A stretch of DNA of 64,000 nucleotides from assembly GCA_021613535.1 (NCBI GenBank), contig CP075494.1:8432001-8496000 (forward strand), given 5' to 3'. The notes beneath the pieces were generated by a model. The model saw only the letters and a list, made by a program, of their open reading frames with translations, made no database searches and was not told the origin of the DNA. The position numbers were made by a program, and so were the translations under genes. Positions within the stretch are counted from its first letter, which is position 1. Every line of letters begins with the position of its first letter. Source of the DNA: Adineta vaga. Its lineage: Eukaryota; Rotifera. Below are positions 1 through 10,549 of this stretch, piece by piece.

Positions 1-398
1 AAATAGATGGATAAGTGAGTAATAAGCAATGCTTTCTTGTGGACTTGATAAACATTTATATTGTGAGCTATTTGTACATAACGACAGATGTTCAATGGCA
101 AAAGAATGTACACTTTGAGAATGTTGAAATAATTATCAACGGTTGCTTCAAAATAACATACAAACAGGATCCACGTCGGATCTGGATAACAGTCTCTACT
201 CGTTGTACGAACAATATAAGTAAAGAAGAATCGAAAAAGTAGAAGAATATCGGTGATGAGATAAGCATAGATCCATTGCATTGACTTTTGTCGAACCGAA
301 GAACAAAATGCAAGCTGAAACCAAAATACCGTATGCAGGAATACTGCTACTATGCAAACACACAACCGTGATGCACGACTGTCGATATTCGTGTCCAT
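1..398 (-). CDS. GPCR, partial at left edge (tandem copy 1), possibly frameshifted
   Basis: Minus-strand reading frame encoding the N-terminal part of a seven-helix receptor; it runs off the window start. Its translation matches the two intact downstream paralogues: TM1 (VFWFQLAF), TM2 (AYLITDILLL), the TM3 region (NYFNILKVYILL) and NICRYVQI in the DRY position. A Met at 398 opens this frame. The homologous N-terminal tail of the paralogues (TQS, N-glycosylation sites, CPxPLLW) is present just upstream, starting from a Met at 466, but in another frame: about 4 nt are missing near 386-397 relative to copy 3. It is therefore either a receptor that starts at 398 with a short N-terminus or a frameshifted copy. 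Ligand unknown. Confidence 0.7.
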   Translation of the reverse strand, partial: MDTNIDSRASRLCVCIVAVFLHTVFWFQLAFCSSVRQKSMQWIYAYLITDILLLFRFFFTYIVRTTSRDCYPDPTWILFVCYFEATVDNYFNILKVYILLPLNICRYVQIAHNINVYQVHKKALLITHLSIY

Positions 399-1264
399 AG
401 AAGTGGTGCCGGACAAGTGTTGTTTGTATTGTTGAATATTATTGATTGAGTTATAAGTATATTCATCACTAATACTATGTTTCAATATGAAAGTAGTCTT
501 GTAAGAATAGACCATATATGAGTATTTATTGTATGTTGTTACTGGAGTAAGGAAATAATTAAATGATGATGGAGTATCATTCAATAATTGAAAATACACA
601 TGTAAACAGAAAAAGATTGACGTAGTATTTTCTATATCTAGATTTCGTTTATAAATAATTACTAGAGTCATATTCATCATGGCATATTGAAGAGAACTAT
701 TTTATGAAAGAGTGTAAAATATGGTTATTTGTTGTGTTGTGTGGTGTGATAAAAATGAATCAGAGAATTGCGCGACAAATATAAATTATCGATTTTTTAA
801 ATGCGTACTACTTATGATGTGATCAACACTATTAATGTATTTGATATAACAATGACGTTAAACATGATATTGATCAGTATCACTATGACATCATCATTCA
901 TATTAAACGTGTATAAGAAGCACTAAATGGAATTCGAATGTGTGTACGAGGTGGAAGTACAACCTAGTGGTAAGTATAGTTCGTCTTCATGGAAAAATGT
1001 TGATTTATCTGTTTACTTCGAAATATGATCATCATAAATCATAATCAACAATACATACGAGTTATTCATTATCTAAAATTGTAATTCTTACTTGCATGTG
1101 ACTTTTCATTTCTTTACTCAAATACTAAATGATGAGAGACTCTAGATAAGCATAGTGTTTGTTTATTAGAATTAAATATAGATATTACGGGATACCAGAA
1201 TATTAGTCAATCTAGTTTTGGAACTGAAAGGTATTGCAGAAAAATGACATGAAGAAAAACTAGT
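399..1264. other. Intergenic, upstream of GPCR copy 1
   Basis: No gene seen. Stretch 560-615 resembles the sequence upstream of copy 3 (about 4370-4415), so the duplication unit included 5' flanking DNA. The right part is the 3' flank of GPCR copy 2. Confidence 0.5.
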
Positions 1265-2296
1265 TCAAAGTGCTGTTGTTCGTGGTTGTGTTGTTTTAAT
1301 CGAAAATACATTTACTCTTGTTGTTGTGGGTAAGACTCGTCCTGTAGTTGAGCCATGCTGCAAAACTTCTATTTTCACGCACCTCCATATTTTCTGCCAT
1401 GCTTGCCAAAAACGTACGTCCAATGCAGCAATAATTATTGGATCCAAAGCTATTTCAATGAAATTTAACAGACGAAAAGTGCCCGTTAAGTTTCCACCAC
1501 CAGATATTTGATACAGAATAACGTTCGGTGCCCAAAGTGCCACCCAAACGGTATAAAACAGGAGAAATTGAATTACTAATGATCGATTGTATTTTTCACG
1601 AGCAGAAACATGCGTTGCTTTTTGTAGTGTTGATGCCAAACGAACATGACGAGCACTCATATAGATAACAATGACGTTAAGAAAGATTGGAATAGCAAAT
1701 GCAGTAGCGATATTGAATATTTGAATGTATAGATTAGTATATGTTACTTGACATGAATCTCGATAGTAAATAGTTAACTGTGACCATTCTAATATAAATT
1801 GTAGGACCAAAGAAATTGCTGTTGACACATATATAGTGATATGAGTGATAGCCAATAATTTTTTATGAACTTGATAAACATTTATATTGTGAGCTATTTG
1901 TACATAACGACAAATGTTGAGTACGAGAAGAATATAAACTTCAAGAACATTGAGATAATTATCCACTGTTGCTTCGACATAGCATACAAAGTAAAACCAT
2001 AATTTCGTCGGTTCACATTCGGTAGCTGTTCTACGAACGATATAAGTGAAGAAAAAACGAGCTAACAAAAGAATATCGGTAACGAGATAAGCATAGATCC
2101 ATTGCATTGATTTTTGCCGAACTGAAGGACAAAATGCAAGTTGAAGCCAAAATATTGTATGCGTGAATACTGCTACGCTACAAGTAATCAGTCGAGGTTG
2201 TCGATCTTTGGTAGCCTCAACATCCCAAAGTAGAGGTGTTGAACAAATAACATCTGTCTGATTGAACATCGAGGATTGTGTGGTGAATTCATCCAT
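1265..2296 (-). CDS. GPCR, class-A-like, intronless (tandem copy 2)
   Basis: Single-exon 343-residue protein with seven hydrophobic segments. The extracellular N-tail carries an NQT site. C93 (before TM3) and C182 (ECL2) could form the usual disulfide. The DRY position reads CRY (129-131) within NICRYVQI. TM6 has WAPNVILY, and TM7 has LDPIIIAALD (284-293) where NPxxY is expected. The C-tail is Ser/Thr-rich and ends TTAL. Length and topology fit rhodopsin-like receptors, but the motifs are diverged, as in expanded invertebrate receptor families. It lies head to tail with copies 1 and 3 and is nearly identical to copy 3 from TM5 onward. Ligand unknown; sensory or peptide reception is only a guess. 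Confidence 0.88.
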   Translation of the reverse strand: MDEFTTQSSMFNQTDVICSTPLLWDVEATKDRQPRLITCSVAVFTHTIFWLQLAFCPSVRQKSMQWIYAYLVTDILLLARFFFTYIVRRTATECEPTKLWFYFVCYVEATVDNYLNVLEVYILLVLNICRYVQIAHNINVYQVHKKLLAITHITIYVSTAISLVLQFILEWSQLTIYYRDSCQVTYTNLYIQIFNIATAFAIPIFLNVIVIYMSARHVRLASTLQKATHVSAREKYNRSLVIQFLLFYTVWVALWAPNVILYQISGGGNLTGTFRLLNFIEIALDPIIIAALDVRFWQAWQKIWRCVKIEVLQHGSTTGRVLPTTTRVNVFSIKTTQPRTTAL

Positions 2297-3244
2297 GGTT
2301 GTATAAAAACGAAGCTGTCAGTAAAAATGAGGATTGTATATGAATAATTCAAAATGTATTGTTAAATGACGAGAATAATAATTGAAATTATACATGTAAA
2401 GAGAAATAATAGAGTAGAATGTCATTTTGTATAACTATATGTCATTAGTAGATGATGAGGGGAGGCATGAAATGATTTCAATACGTAGTTCCGAACAGAT
2501 TATGAACATTATTTGTTGAATCGGATATTCATTAATGGAAGTATGAAAAATCTATCTTAAAATGAAACCTTTTCAAAATTGACTTTGGTTGTGAAGAAAT
2601 ACTCTTACTTTAAGTCTACGAACAGATACATCCTGTTCAAGGTGATTGTAGTAGTAGTAGCAGATGATACGCACATGGTATTACTCTAATATATAAATAC
2701 GATGACTGCCCTCACGGTAGATTACGTGTACATTTGGACGAAATCACGCCAAATAGGACATACCCTTCTCTTATTCCTTTTTAATTCTTCAAGAGAACAT
2801 TTTATCGGAGGTCTCTGAAGCAGAAATTTTTATGTCAACATAATCTCTTGATTCTGAAGAAAGATTTGTACCTTTTTAATTATTCGAACAAATTTTTCTA
2901 TGTGCAACCGTACTCTATCACGTTGCTGTTAAAAGATTTTGCTCATATACATTTCATTACTTTTCTATTTTAGCTTGTGTATCATAAGCGAAAAACTTCA
3001 CATCTTCACGTACATTATACTCTGTTGCCATCTTTTATAACATCGAGCAAAATTATCATTTTATGCGTCTATGATGATGCAAACAGATGACAACTTTTCT
3101 TTTAAATATAGTACTGAGAGGCTTGATGATTTTATTCTGCATTAGAAAAAAATAGAAATACTAGAAACCAAAAAAATTTGTTTAGTTAAAACTTCATTCG
3201 AAAAACATAAAATGACAATAAGCAGGTTCAATAATGTTCAGTTT
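2297..3244. other. Intergenic between GPCR copies 2 and 3
   Basis: AT-rich spacer holding the 5' flank of copy 2 and the 3' flank of copy 3. No open frame with family features and no RNA gene seen. Confidence 0.5.
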
Positions 3245-4279
3245 TTAAAAAACAGTTGTTCGTAATTGTGGAGTTTTAATCGACAATGTATTGAATCTGG
3301 TTGTTGTTGGTTGAACTTTTCCAGGATTTGGACCATGTTGAAAGATGTATACTTTTGCATACTTCCACCATTTTTGCCATGCTTGGCAAAAACGTACGTC
3401 TAGCGCTGCCAAAATGATTGGATCCAAAGCTATTTCAATGAAATTTAACAGACGAAAAATGCTCGTTAAGTTTCCACCACCAGATATTTGATATAGAATA
3501 ACATTCGGTGCCCAAAGTGCCACCCAGATAGTATAGAAAACAAGAAATTGAATTACTAATGATCGATTGTATTTTTCACGAGCAGAAACATGCGTTGCTT
3601 TTTGTAATGTTGATGCCAAACGAATGTGACGAGCACTCATATAGATGACAATGACGTTAAGAAAGATTGGAATAGCAAATGCAGTAGCGATATTGAATAT
3701 TTGAATGTATAAATTGGTATATATGACTTGACATGAATCTCGAAATATTACATATATCTGACACCATCCTAACACAAATTGTATGACTAAAGAAATCAGT
3801 GTAAATGAATAAATGCCTAAATGTGCAAAAACTAAACAACTTTTATGAACTTCGTAAACATTTCGATTGTACGCTATTTGTACATAACGGCAGATGTTAA
3901 GTGCCAGAAGAATATAGACTTCGAGAACATTGAAATAGTTATCAAATATCGCGTCAAAATAGCATATAAATATGACCCAGGCTGGACTTGGTTCACATTC
4001 GGTAGTTGTTGTGCGAACAATATACGTGATGATAAAACGAGCTAACAAAAAAATATCGGTAACGAGATAAGCATAAATCCATTGCATTGATTTTTGTCGA
4101 ACCGAAGGACAAAATGCAAGTTGAAGCCAAAATACTGTATGCGTGAATATGGCTATCATAAAGACAATAAGTCGTGGTCTACGACTATCGACCATTTCTT
4201 TTGGCCAAAGAAGTGGCATTGGACAAGTGATGTTTGTATCATTGAATATCAAGGATGACTGGGTTGTGAACACATCCAT
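3245..4279 (-). CDS. GPCR, class-A-like, intronless (tandem copy 3)
   Basis: Single-exon 344-residue paralogue of the gene at 1265-2296. Shared features are the N-tail TQSS plus an NDTNIT glycosylation site, CRY in place of DRY, the TM5 stretch ending in YMSARH, the ICL3 KATHVSAREKYNRS, WAPNVILY in TM6 and LDPIILAALD in TM7. The N-terminal half is clearly more diverged from copy 2 than the TM5-TM7 half, where blocks of DNA are identical (for example around 3420-3460). That suggests gene conversion or recent unequal exchange. The start Met lines up with copy 2. Ligand unknown. Confidence 0.88.
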   Translation of the reverse strand: MDVFTTQSSLIFNDTNITCPMPLLWPKEMVDSRRPRLIVFMIAIFTHTVFWLQLAFCPSVRQKSMQWIYAYLVTDIFLLARFIITYIVRTTTTECEPSPAWVIFICYFDAIFDNYFNVLEVYILLALNICRYVQIAYNRNVYEVHKSCLVFAHLGIYSFTLISLVIQFVLGWCQIYVIFRDSCQVIYTNLYIQIFNIATAFAIPIFLNVIVIYMSARHIRLASTLQKATHVSAREKYNRSLVIQFLVFYTIWVALWAPNVILYQISGGGNLTSIFRLLNFIEIALDPIILAALDVRFCQAWQKWWKYAKVYIFQHGPNPGKVQPTTTRFNTLSIKTPQLRTTVF

Positions 4280-4878
4280 ATCTGTAAATCTTAACCTTGT
4301 ATTAGAATATAGAAATAACGATCGTATGAGAGTATTTAAAGTACAGTGCTATGAGAGTAAAAACATAATTAAATGATGACGGAAAGTCATTTGATGATTG
4401 AAGACAGGCATGCTTACAGAAGTATATATATCAGAATATCGTTTATATACAAAACTAAATATCATCAAATCACGAAATGATCGGTCAACATAAGCAGATA
4501 ATCAATCTTAATTGTTCAATCGTGCTTGAAGGTCATTGAGCTTATATAAAAGTAAAATATAACAAGATAGTCCGATGTGTGACAAAATCGTGTTTAAAAT
4601 TAGACATTATATTATTTTTGCACAAAATAATAATCATAGTAAGCTGCCAATATGTCATTAGTCAAGTCATTAAAAATATTCTTCCAAATACATGAATTGA
4701 GAAGAAAAAAAAAGTACTTTGAATACATTTTCTTGTTATGATTCAATTAATCATCATAACTCTGTATATATACCAATTAATAATTGAACAATAACAAATT
4801 CTTCTCATCGGTGTTTTTGATTATCCATCTTATACAAAGGATGATATTCTACTTTTTCAAAAAAGTACGAATAGCACG
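4280..4878. other. Intergenic between GPCR copy 3 and tRNA-Asn
   Basis: AT-rich; contains the 5' flank of GPCR copy 3 with short TA runs near 4423-4432. No gene seen. Confidence 0.5.
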
Positions 4879-4952
4879 GCTCTTGTGGCGCAATTGGTTA
4901 GCGCGTTCGGCTGTTAACCGGAAGGCTGGTGGTTCGAGCCCACCCAGGAGCG
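4879..4952 (+). tRNA. trnN-GTT: tRNA-Asn (anticodon GTT)
   Basis: A 74-nt cloverleaf. Acceptor stem GCTCTTG pairs with CAGGAGC (one G-T wobble), followed by discriminator G. D arm GCGC...GCGC, anticodon stem TTCGG/CCGGA with loop CTGTTAA giving anticodon GTT at 4913-4915, and T arm with GGTTCGAGCCC. No intron. A T run just downstream (4956-4960) fits a Pol III terminator. The A and B box positions are conserved inside the gene, so it looks functional. Confidence 0.97.
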
Positions 4953-5266
4953 TAATTTTTTACTTTTATTCTTGTAAAACAATACTAATCAAATATATAG
5001 TATCAAAGATTTGATAATATCGTTTATTTCAAAAACAATTCTTTTTAAAACTTACAAAAGAAAATTGAGTGATATTTCATCGGATGATGTCTATGTTGAA
5101 GGAAAGTAAAACATATTCAAAATTAGATTAGAAAAAAAATGAGAAGTTTAAGTTGGAAATAAGCACCAAAATAAAATAAGAATTGATATCGTTGATGATA
5201 TTTATCCAGAAGAAAAAGGCAAATTTTGTTTCTTTTAAAAAGAACATTAAGAATCTTGAAGAAATA
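4953..5266. other. Intergenic downstream of tRNA
   Basis: AT-rich; holds the Pol III T-run terminator and the 3' flank of the quinone oxidoreductase gene. Nothing else seen. Confidence 0.5.
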
Positions 5267-8200
5267 TTAAATTTTTAATGTAAGTCTACCATACGTTCCA
5301 TGATTAGATATAACATCTGTTTGAGCTTTTGCTGCTTCTTCTAATGGATAGATTCGACCAAGTAAAGGTCTTAAATATCCGTATTTTAAACCTTGTTGAA
5401 GATAAGCATTAATCATCTCAAATTCTTCCTAAAGAAAAACAAATATTTATCCAACAAAAGACTATTTCATTAGTGTCTAGAGCCAAATCTTACCTCATTT
5501 GAACTGAATAATGTCACACCACAAATACTTGTTTCTTTCGCCATCAAAAGTCGAGGATTTATGTCAACTGTACCTCGATTACCGATAACAACGACTCGTC
5601 CAACACATGATTTGAGTAATTGTAAATCAGCATTCAAATTTACATTTGCTAACATTTCAAGTATTAAATCAATACCTTCATTATTAATTGAAGCAGTCTA
5701 TATCAATATAAAATCTGTTTTCTTTTCATTATGAGAACAAAATGAACGACAAAACATACAGCAATTTCTTTCAGATATCCTTCTTGTTTATGATTGAAAA
5801 CAAGATCAGCACCTTGATCACGAATTGCTTGTAAACCTTGTTCAGTTGATGCTGTACCAATGACACGCATACCCAATGTTCTAGCTAATTGAACTGCAGC
5901 AATACCAACCTGAAGAAAAGAAATTCGTTGATGTAAATTTTCTCATATTTAACTTACTCCACCACTTGCTCCATGAATTAAAACCGTTTCATTCGGTTTT
6001 GCATGTCCTCTAGAAAGCAACAGAAAGCAAAAGAAAGATAAATGCAATTAAACAATGACAAAAAAAAACACGCAACATTTTGTTGTCGTTTTCTTCTTAT
6101 CTTTTTCTTACATTTATTATCATAACATCTAACTATCACATCATGGATGACCATGATGCTCTATTAATTGCTTTGCTTGTCGCACTCGTAATTTTACTGC
6201 TCATTATTGTTGGTTTTATAATTTGTTGGTGTTCACGAAAACGACGAGGTTTTGTTCATTTACAATCATCTTCTACATCTGATGAAACACCTTTACTCGA
6301 TCGTTTCTCTCAACCACGTATTGACCGTGCACAAGCACAAGAAAATGCCTCACTCTTAACGTGTCATTTCTATATTCGAACAACAGGTGAATATACATTT
6401 CATTCACAATTATCTCAACTTGGATCCGATCCAGAAAAGAATTGGTTTTTAATAGCACCAATATCGAAAACAAGTACAATATCATTCAACACAGCGTCAC
6501 ATATTCTTACGTTACAACCAAAATCTGATCGATTAAATCATTTAATTGATGAAGAAAGTACTGCAACATATGTTCGCACCTTGAATAATCTTGTTAGTCG
6601 ATTATATCATCCGTATTGTGGAACCTTTATTGAAATTAGATATTCTATATACACAAAAATTAATCGTTAAAGTTAGACAATATCAACGTTTAGGATCATT
6701 AAAAGATTTGTTGCATGGAGCTGTACCGACTGCTACTTTTCATGTAATCTCTTTATTTTCTACTTTATTAATCGTTGTTTGTTTTATTGTCTCTTTTCTT
6801 TATGTAGGGTAAATATTCGTATCGAAGTTCTGGTTTAGCACTTAATCGTGTTCGAGTGTATTCTTGTCAATTGTTGGAAGGTCTTCTTTTTCTTCAATCA
6901 AAATCAATGCCACCAATTACAGATTTACATAGTGGAAATGTAATCGTAGCAGGTTCATGTGTTCAAATTGGTTCATATGAATATCAATTTTTAGAACAAC
7001 GTTCACGTATTTATCCATTAACAAAACGTGCCGCTTCATCATTGATTCTTCCTGAAGGTATGACAAAATCACAAGCATGTGAAGTCTTCTGTTATGGTGC
7101 ATTAGTATTTGAAATGTTAACTGGCTATGAATTAGGTGAACATTTACGTGGTTTAACACCAAAACATTGGCATGATTGTGGACGTGATCCAGATGCACGG
7201 CAAATGCTAACACGTTTATTCGATATAACACAGCCTGTGTTAACTCTAGCTGAACTTCGACAATATCCCTATATTGCAAATAATATGTCGAAATTAAAAG
7301 AATTACAAGGTTTTACGGCAGTACCAGGTGAGTATTCTAGTGATGTTAAAAATTTACTGGAACAATGGACAAGTACAATGCGACGAAAACGAAATTCTAC
7401 TGTCAAGACATCAACTATGGACAGACGAAAAAGTACAACTGTCTCAAAACCAACAGAAACGTCAATCATTAATCTAAGTTATTCACCATCAATTCCTCCG
7501 ACAACACCAACGACTCCATCGGCAACAAGACCTAATCTTCCAGGACCACCATCCGCATCAACTTCATCACCACCACTTCCGCCAACACAATCAATGGTTC
7601 CTCCACCGCCTCCTCCTCCTCCTCCACCACCACCACCACCCCCTGCTCCTGCAGCTTCATCATCTGGTGGTTCAGGTGATCGTTCTGCTCTTCTAGACAA
7701 TATTCGTATTGGTACAACTCTCAAAAAGACAGTTACAAATGATCGAAGCACTCCCAAATTTAAATAAATTATTTAAAAACTCTTAATTTTAATAAATAAC
7801 AGATGAAAAAAACCAAACTCTTTTACTTACTTTATAACTAGAGCTCGATATGCTGTAAAATAAGGCACACCAAGTGCCGAACCTTGTTCAAATGAAACAT
7901 TCGCGGGTAGAGGAAAAACGAAATCAGCACGTGCAACACAATATTCAGCATAAGTGCCCGTTATAGTATTGACTGTAAAAACTCGATCACCGATCTAAGT
8001 AAATATAGACTAGTTTACCGATCGAAAACAAGAATGATCTGTATAGTTACTTTAAATTTTGTAACTTCAGCACCAACTCTTTCGATTGTTCCAGCTGAAT
8101 CAAGTCCGGGAATATAGGGTAAAGTAGGTCGACGACTATATGAACCCGAACGAATATATGTATCGACTGGATTAACACCAGCAGCATATACACGAATCAA

Positions 8201-8409
8201 TACCTATATAGATTTTTCAGTTATAATTGTACTTTTTCTTTAGTTCAACAGACTTCTCGAGGTTGAATGTTAGGAATTGGTACATCTCTGATTAATTGAC
8301 AGACATTAGCATCACCTTAGAATAGTGTAAAGTTTCAAAAAAATTCATTATGAAAAGTGATTGATTATTTACCAAATTCTTTAACCACAATTGCACGCAT
8401 AACGCTCAT
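5267..8409 (-). CDS. CRYZ: Quinone oxidoreductase, zeta-crystallin type (MDR superfamily)
   Basis: Eight exons on the minus strand: 8373-8409, 8254-8315, 8051-8203, 7831-7994, 5958-6009, 5760-5909, 5494-5697 and 5267-5428. They join in frame to 328 codons (327 aa), the normal length for NADPH:quinone reductase. Family hallmarks are [14 protein letters not shown], the nucleotide-binding [11 protein letters not shown] glycine motif with AAVQLAR, and the C-terminal Y-G-R-L-T-L end. No Zn-ligand cysteines, as in the QOR branch. Expected role is one-electron reduction of quinones in the cytosol. The fourth intron (6010-7830) is about 1.8 kb, against about 50-60 bp for the others, because a complete gene on the opposite strand lies inside it. 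Confidence 0.93.
6143..7767 (+). CDS. Slob/PXK-family pseudokinase with N-terminal TM and WH2 motif
   Basis: Nested inside a CRYZ intron, opposite strand. Two exons, 6143-6743 and 6808-7767. An in-frame upstream ATG at 6080 would add 21 residues; I chose 6143 (MDDHDALL), just before a strong transmembrane helix ([16 protein letters not shown]) and a basic stop-transfer. A kinase-like fold follows: GSLKDLL, then DLHSGNVIV in the catalytic-loop position, but IGSYE replaces DFG, so catalysis is unlikely. The C-terminus has a proline run and a WH2-like actin-binding motif ([14 protein letters not shown]) followed by DRSTPK, as in PXK. There is no PX domain, and the C-lobe resembles slowpoke-binding protein (Slob). 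One extra base at about 6617 breaks the frame between HPY and VEPLLK. Corrected length about 519 aa. Possible role: channel or trafficking adaptor. Confidence 0.8.
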
Positions 8410-9210
8410 TTTTGAAAAATATACTTGAAGAATAAATCAATAAAATTTTCTTTCTTTTATTTCTACCGTTCGTTTCCTCGGTAAAATATGCATTAAAACT
8501 ATTTGTTGGCATGAAAAGGCCAATACAAAAAAGTAATGTCAATCAATGTCTTTGTCGCTCATATTCAAATGAATTGAAAAAATTAAATTGATGCGTTTTT
8601 ATTTCACGACTACGTTGTCAACGACCGAGTATAAGTTTATAATTGCACAATCAAAAACAAGTTCCAACTTGTATTTGAAATAGTTTAATTTTAGATTGAA
8701 TTTCTAGTAAAATTTATTCGAGAAAATGAATCGCGACTTTCATATTTGACATTAAGAAAATATAATCTGCAAACTAATTAGTTGACTGCATATTTCTCGA
8801 AAACTCTTTATTGTAAAGAAATCCGTCTTTATGTCCCTGAACTATTGTATAGGAGAAAATAAGCAGCCCAATTAATAATTTATTGTGTTTATTTTATAAT
8901 TAAATACTTTGAATTAAAAACACGTTCTATATGAAGATACATAAGAAAATTAAACTTTAATGGGACATACGCTTAGCTGATATAATGCTTGAAGCAGTAG
9001 ACTCATTTGAGATATAAATGTTTGTTTATGAAAAAAACAACTAATATGAGTCCGAAATATTATTGCTTTTCACATATCATACATCCGTTTATGCAACAGA
9101 GGCAAAATTAATTAAATCAATTATCATATCGTATGAAATATAAACAAGAGTAGAATACCTTTATAAATACTCGTACAATATAATCATTCAATAAGTCAGT
9201 AAACAGCACC
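8410..9210. other. Intergenic, divergent promoter region CRYZ / GPCR
   Basis: AT-rich spacer between two divergently transcribed genes. A TATA-like element sits near the right end (annotated separately). No open frame with features. Confidence 0.5.
9162..9169 (+). promoter_or_regulatory. TATA-like element upstream of GPCR
   Basis: TATAAATA, 41 nt before the predicted ATG at 9211. Consistent with a TATA box and a very short 5' UTR; in AT-rich DNA this could occur by chance. Confidence 0.3.
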
Positions 9211-10497
9211 ATGAATGATAGTTCTTGGAATTCAACATATGTTACCACTCTTAATATCAACGGATCCGGTCAACAACTCGATGGCGACTCACCACCTAGT
9301 GGTTCACGTCAAGATAGTAATGCAATTATACCATTTGTGACTACTACTTTTCAACGAAATTTAGCATTATATGGTTATATATTTCTTTTTATATTCGGAT
9401 TCTTTGGTCATCTGAATAGTATTATTATCTTTTCACGGCGAACTCTTCGTTCAATGTCAACAAGTTGTTTTTTTTCATTTGCGTAGCAATATCAGATATC
9501 ATCTATTTATTAGTATGTATTTATGATTTTCTCTATACTGGTGTTGGTCTAACACCTATTAATCCAGATATTTATCCAAATTTATCCGATGAACTTTGTC
9601 GTTTTCGATCATTTATTCAATCCGTAACAATGTGTTTATCTTCTTGGCTTCTGTTAGGTATTGCTATAGATCGATGGCTTCGGGTTCGATTTCCATTTCA
9701 AGTGAAGAAATTATGCACTCGAAATCATGCTCTTCTTAGTGTTTTAATCATGTTAATATTAGACACAATACTAAATTCTCATTTAATTCTACCATCATTT
9801 GCTACTTTATCAGGTTCAAATTTATGTGGTCCATTATCACCTACAACATATTCATTTTTCTTCAGAAAGGTCTTTCTTTTTTCTTTTTGAATTGAAATTT
9901 GTTATTATATATTAAAAAAATCTATTTAGATCTGGGGAATTCTATTTGCATTATTACACACGGTTCTACCTACAATAATTCTAATTATTGTGACGATTGA
10001 TATATTTCGTCGTCTTCGTTTACAACAAAAACGAAAATTAAATGGACCTCATCGTCGTCGTGCTTTTCTTGATCGGCAAATATTAATTATTATGTTAACA
10101 AGTATATTTTTATTCTTCGCAACACAAATTCCATTAAGTTTATTCAACATACTTTTATCACCAGTACTCAGATTTCGATTATCAATGACACAAGCTCTTG
10201 AAATCACATCAATCTGTACTTTTATTGCTTCAATTAATTTTGCTGTAAGTATAATCTCGAATTATCGTAAAGGTAACTTGATATTTTTGTCTGATTTAGA
10301 CAACATTTTATGTTCATTGTTTGACAAGTAAATTATTTCGAAATGAATTCTATTATATTAAATCTTGTCATCGACGAAGACGTGTTGGTGTGATTGCAAA
10401 ATTGTTAGATAGAGATGCTACCCAAACACGAACTCAAGATATTCGTATGAAAAGAAGAGGAAATCAACAAGATTGCTCAATTGAAACTGTACATTAA
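9211..10497 (+). CDS. Rhodopsin-like GPCR (peptide-receptor-like), one apparent frameshift
   Basis: Three exons, 9211-9869, 9930-10244 and 10300-10497. The glycosylated N-tail (NDS, NST, NGS) leads into TM1 (YIFLFIFGFFGHLNSIIIF). TM2 (ICVAISDIIYLL), TM3 ending AIDRWLRVRF (DRW in the DRY place), a basic ICL3 (RRLRLQQKRK...RRRAF), TM6, TM7 and a basic tail follow. The frame breaks in a run of eight T at 9469-9476; nine would restore TSCFFFICVAISD. The gap cannot be an intron, because the only GT-AG pair would be 23-31 bp. With the correction the product is 390 aa. It resembles the FMRFamide/peptide class of invertebrate receptors; the ligand is not predictable. Confidence 0.82.
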
Positions 10498-10549
10498 CTA
10501 TTGTAATTTGTAAATCGTTTTTAATTGTTGTTTATTAAATAGAAAATAT

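Noticed and set aside
6612-6673. A 62-bp intron (GTATTG...GTTAG) in the Slob-like gene
   Set aside because: It would remove [19 protein letters not shown], which fits the kinase N-lobe strand of the family, so a one-base insertion is preferred.
7479-7757. Gly-rich minus-strand open frame
   Set aside because: Antisense shadow of the proline codon run in the Slob-like gene.
9440-9486. Intron explaining the frame break in the 9.2-kb GPCR
   Set aside because: The only GT-AG pairs give 23-31 bp, below any intron in this window; a T-run indel is simpler.
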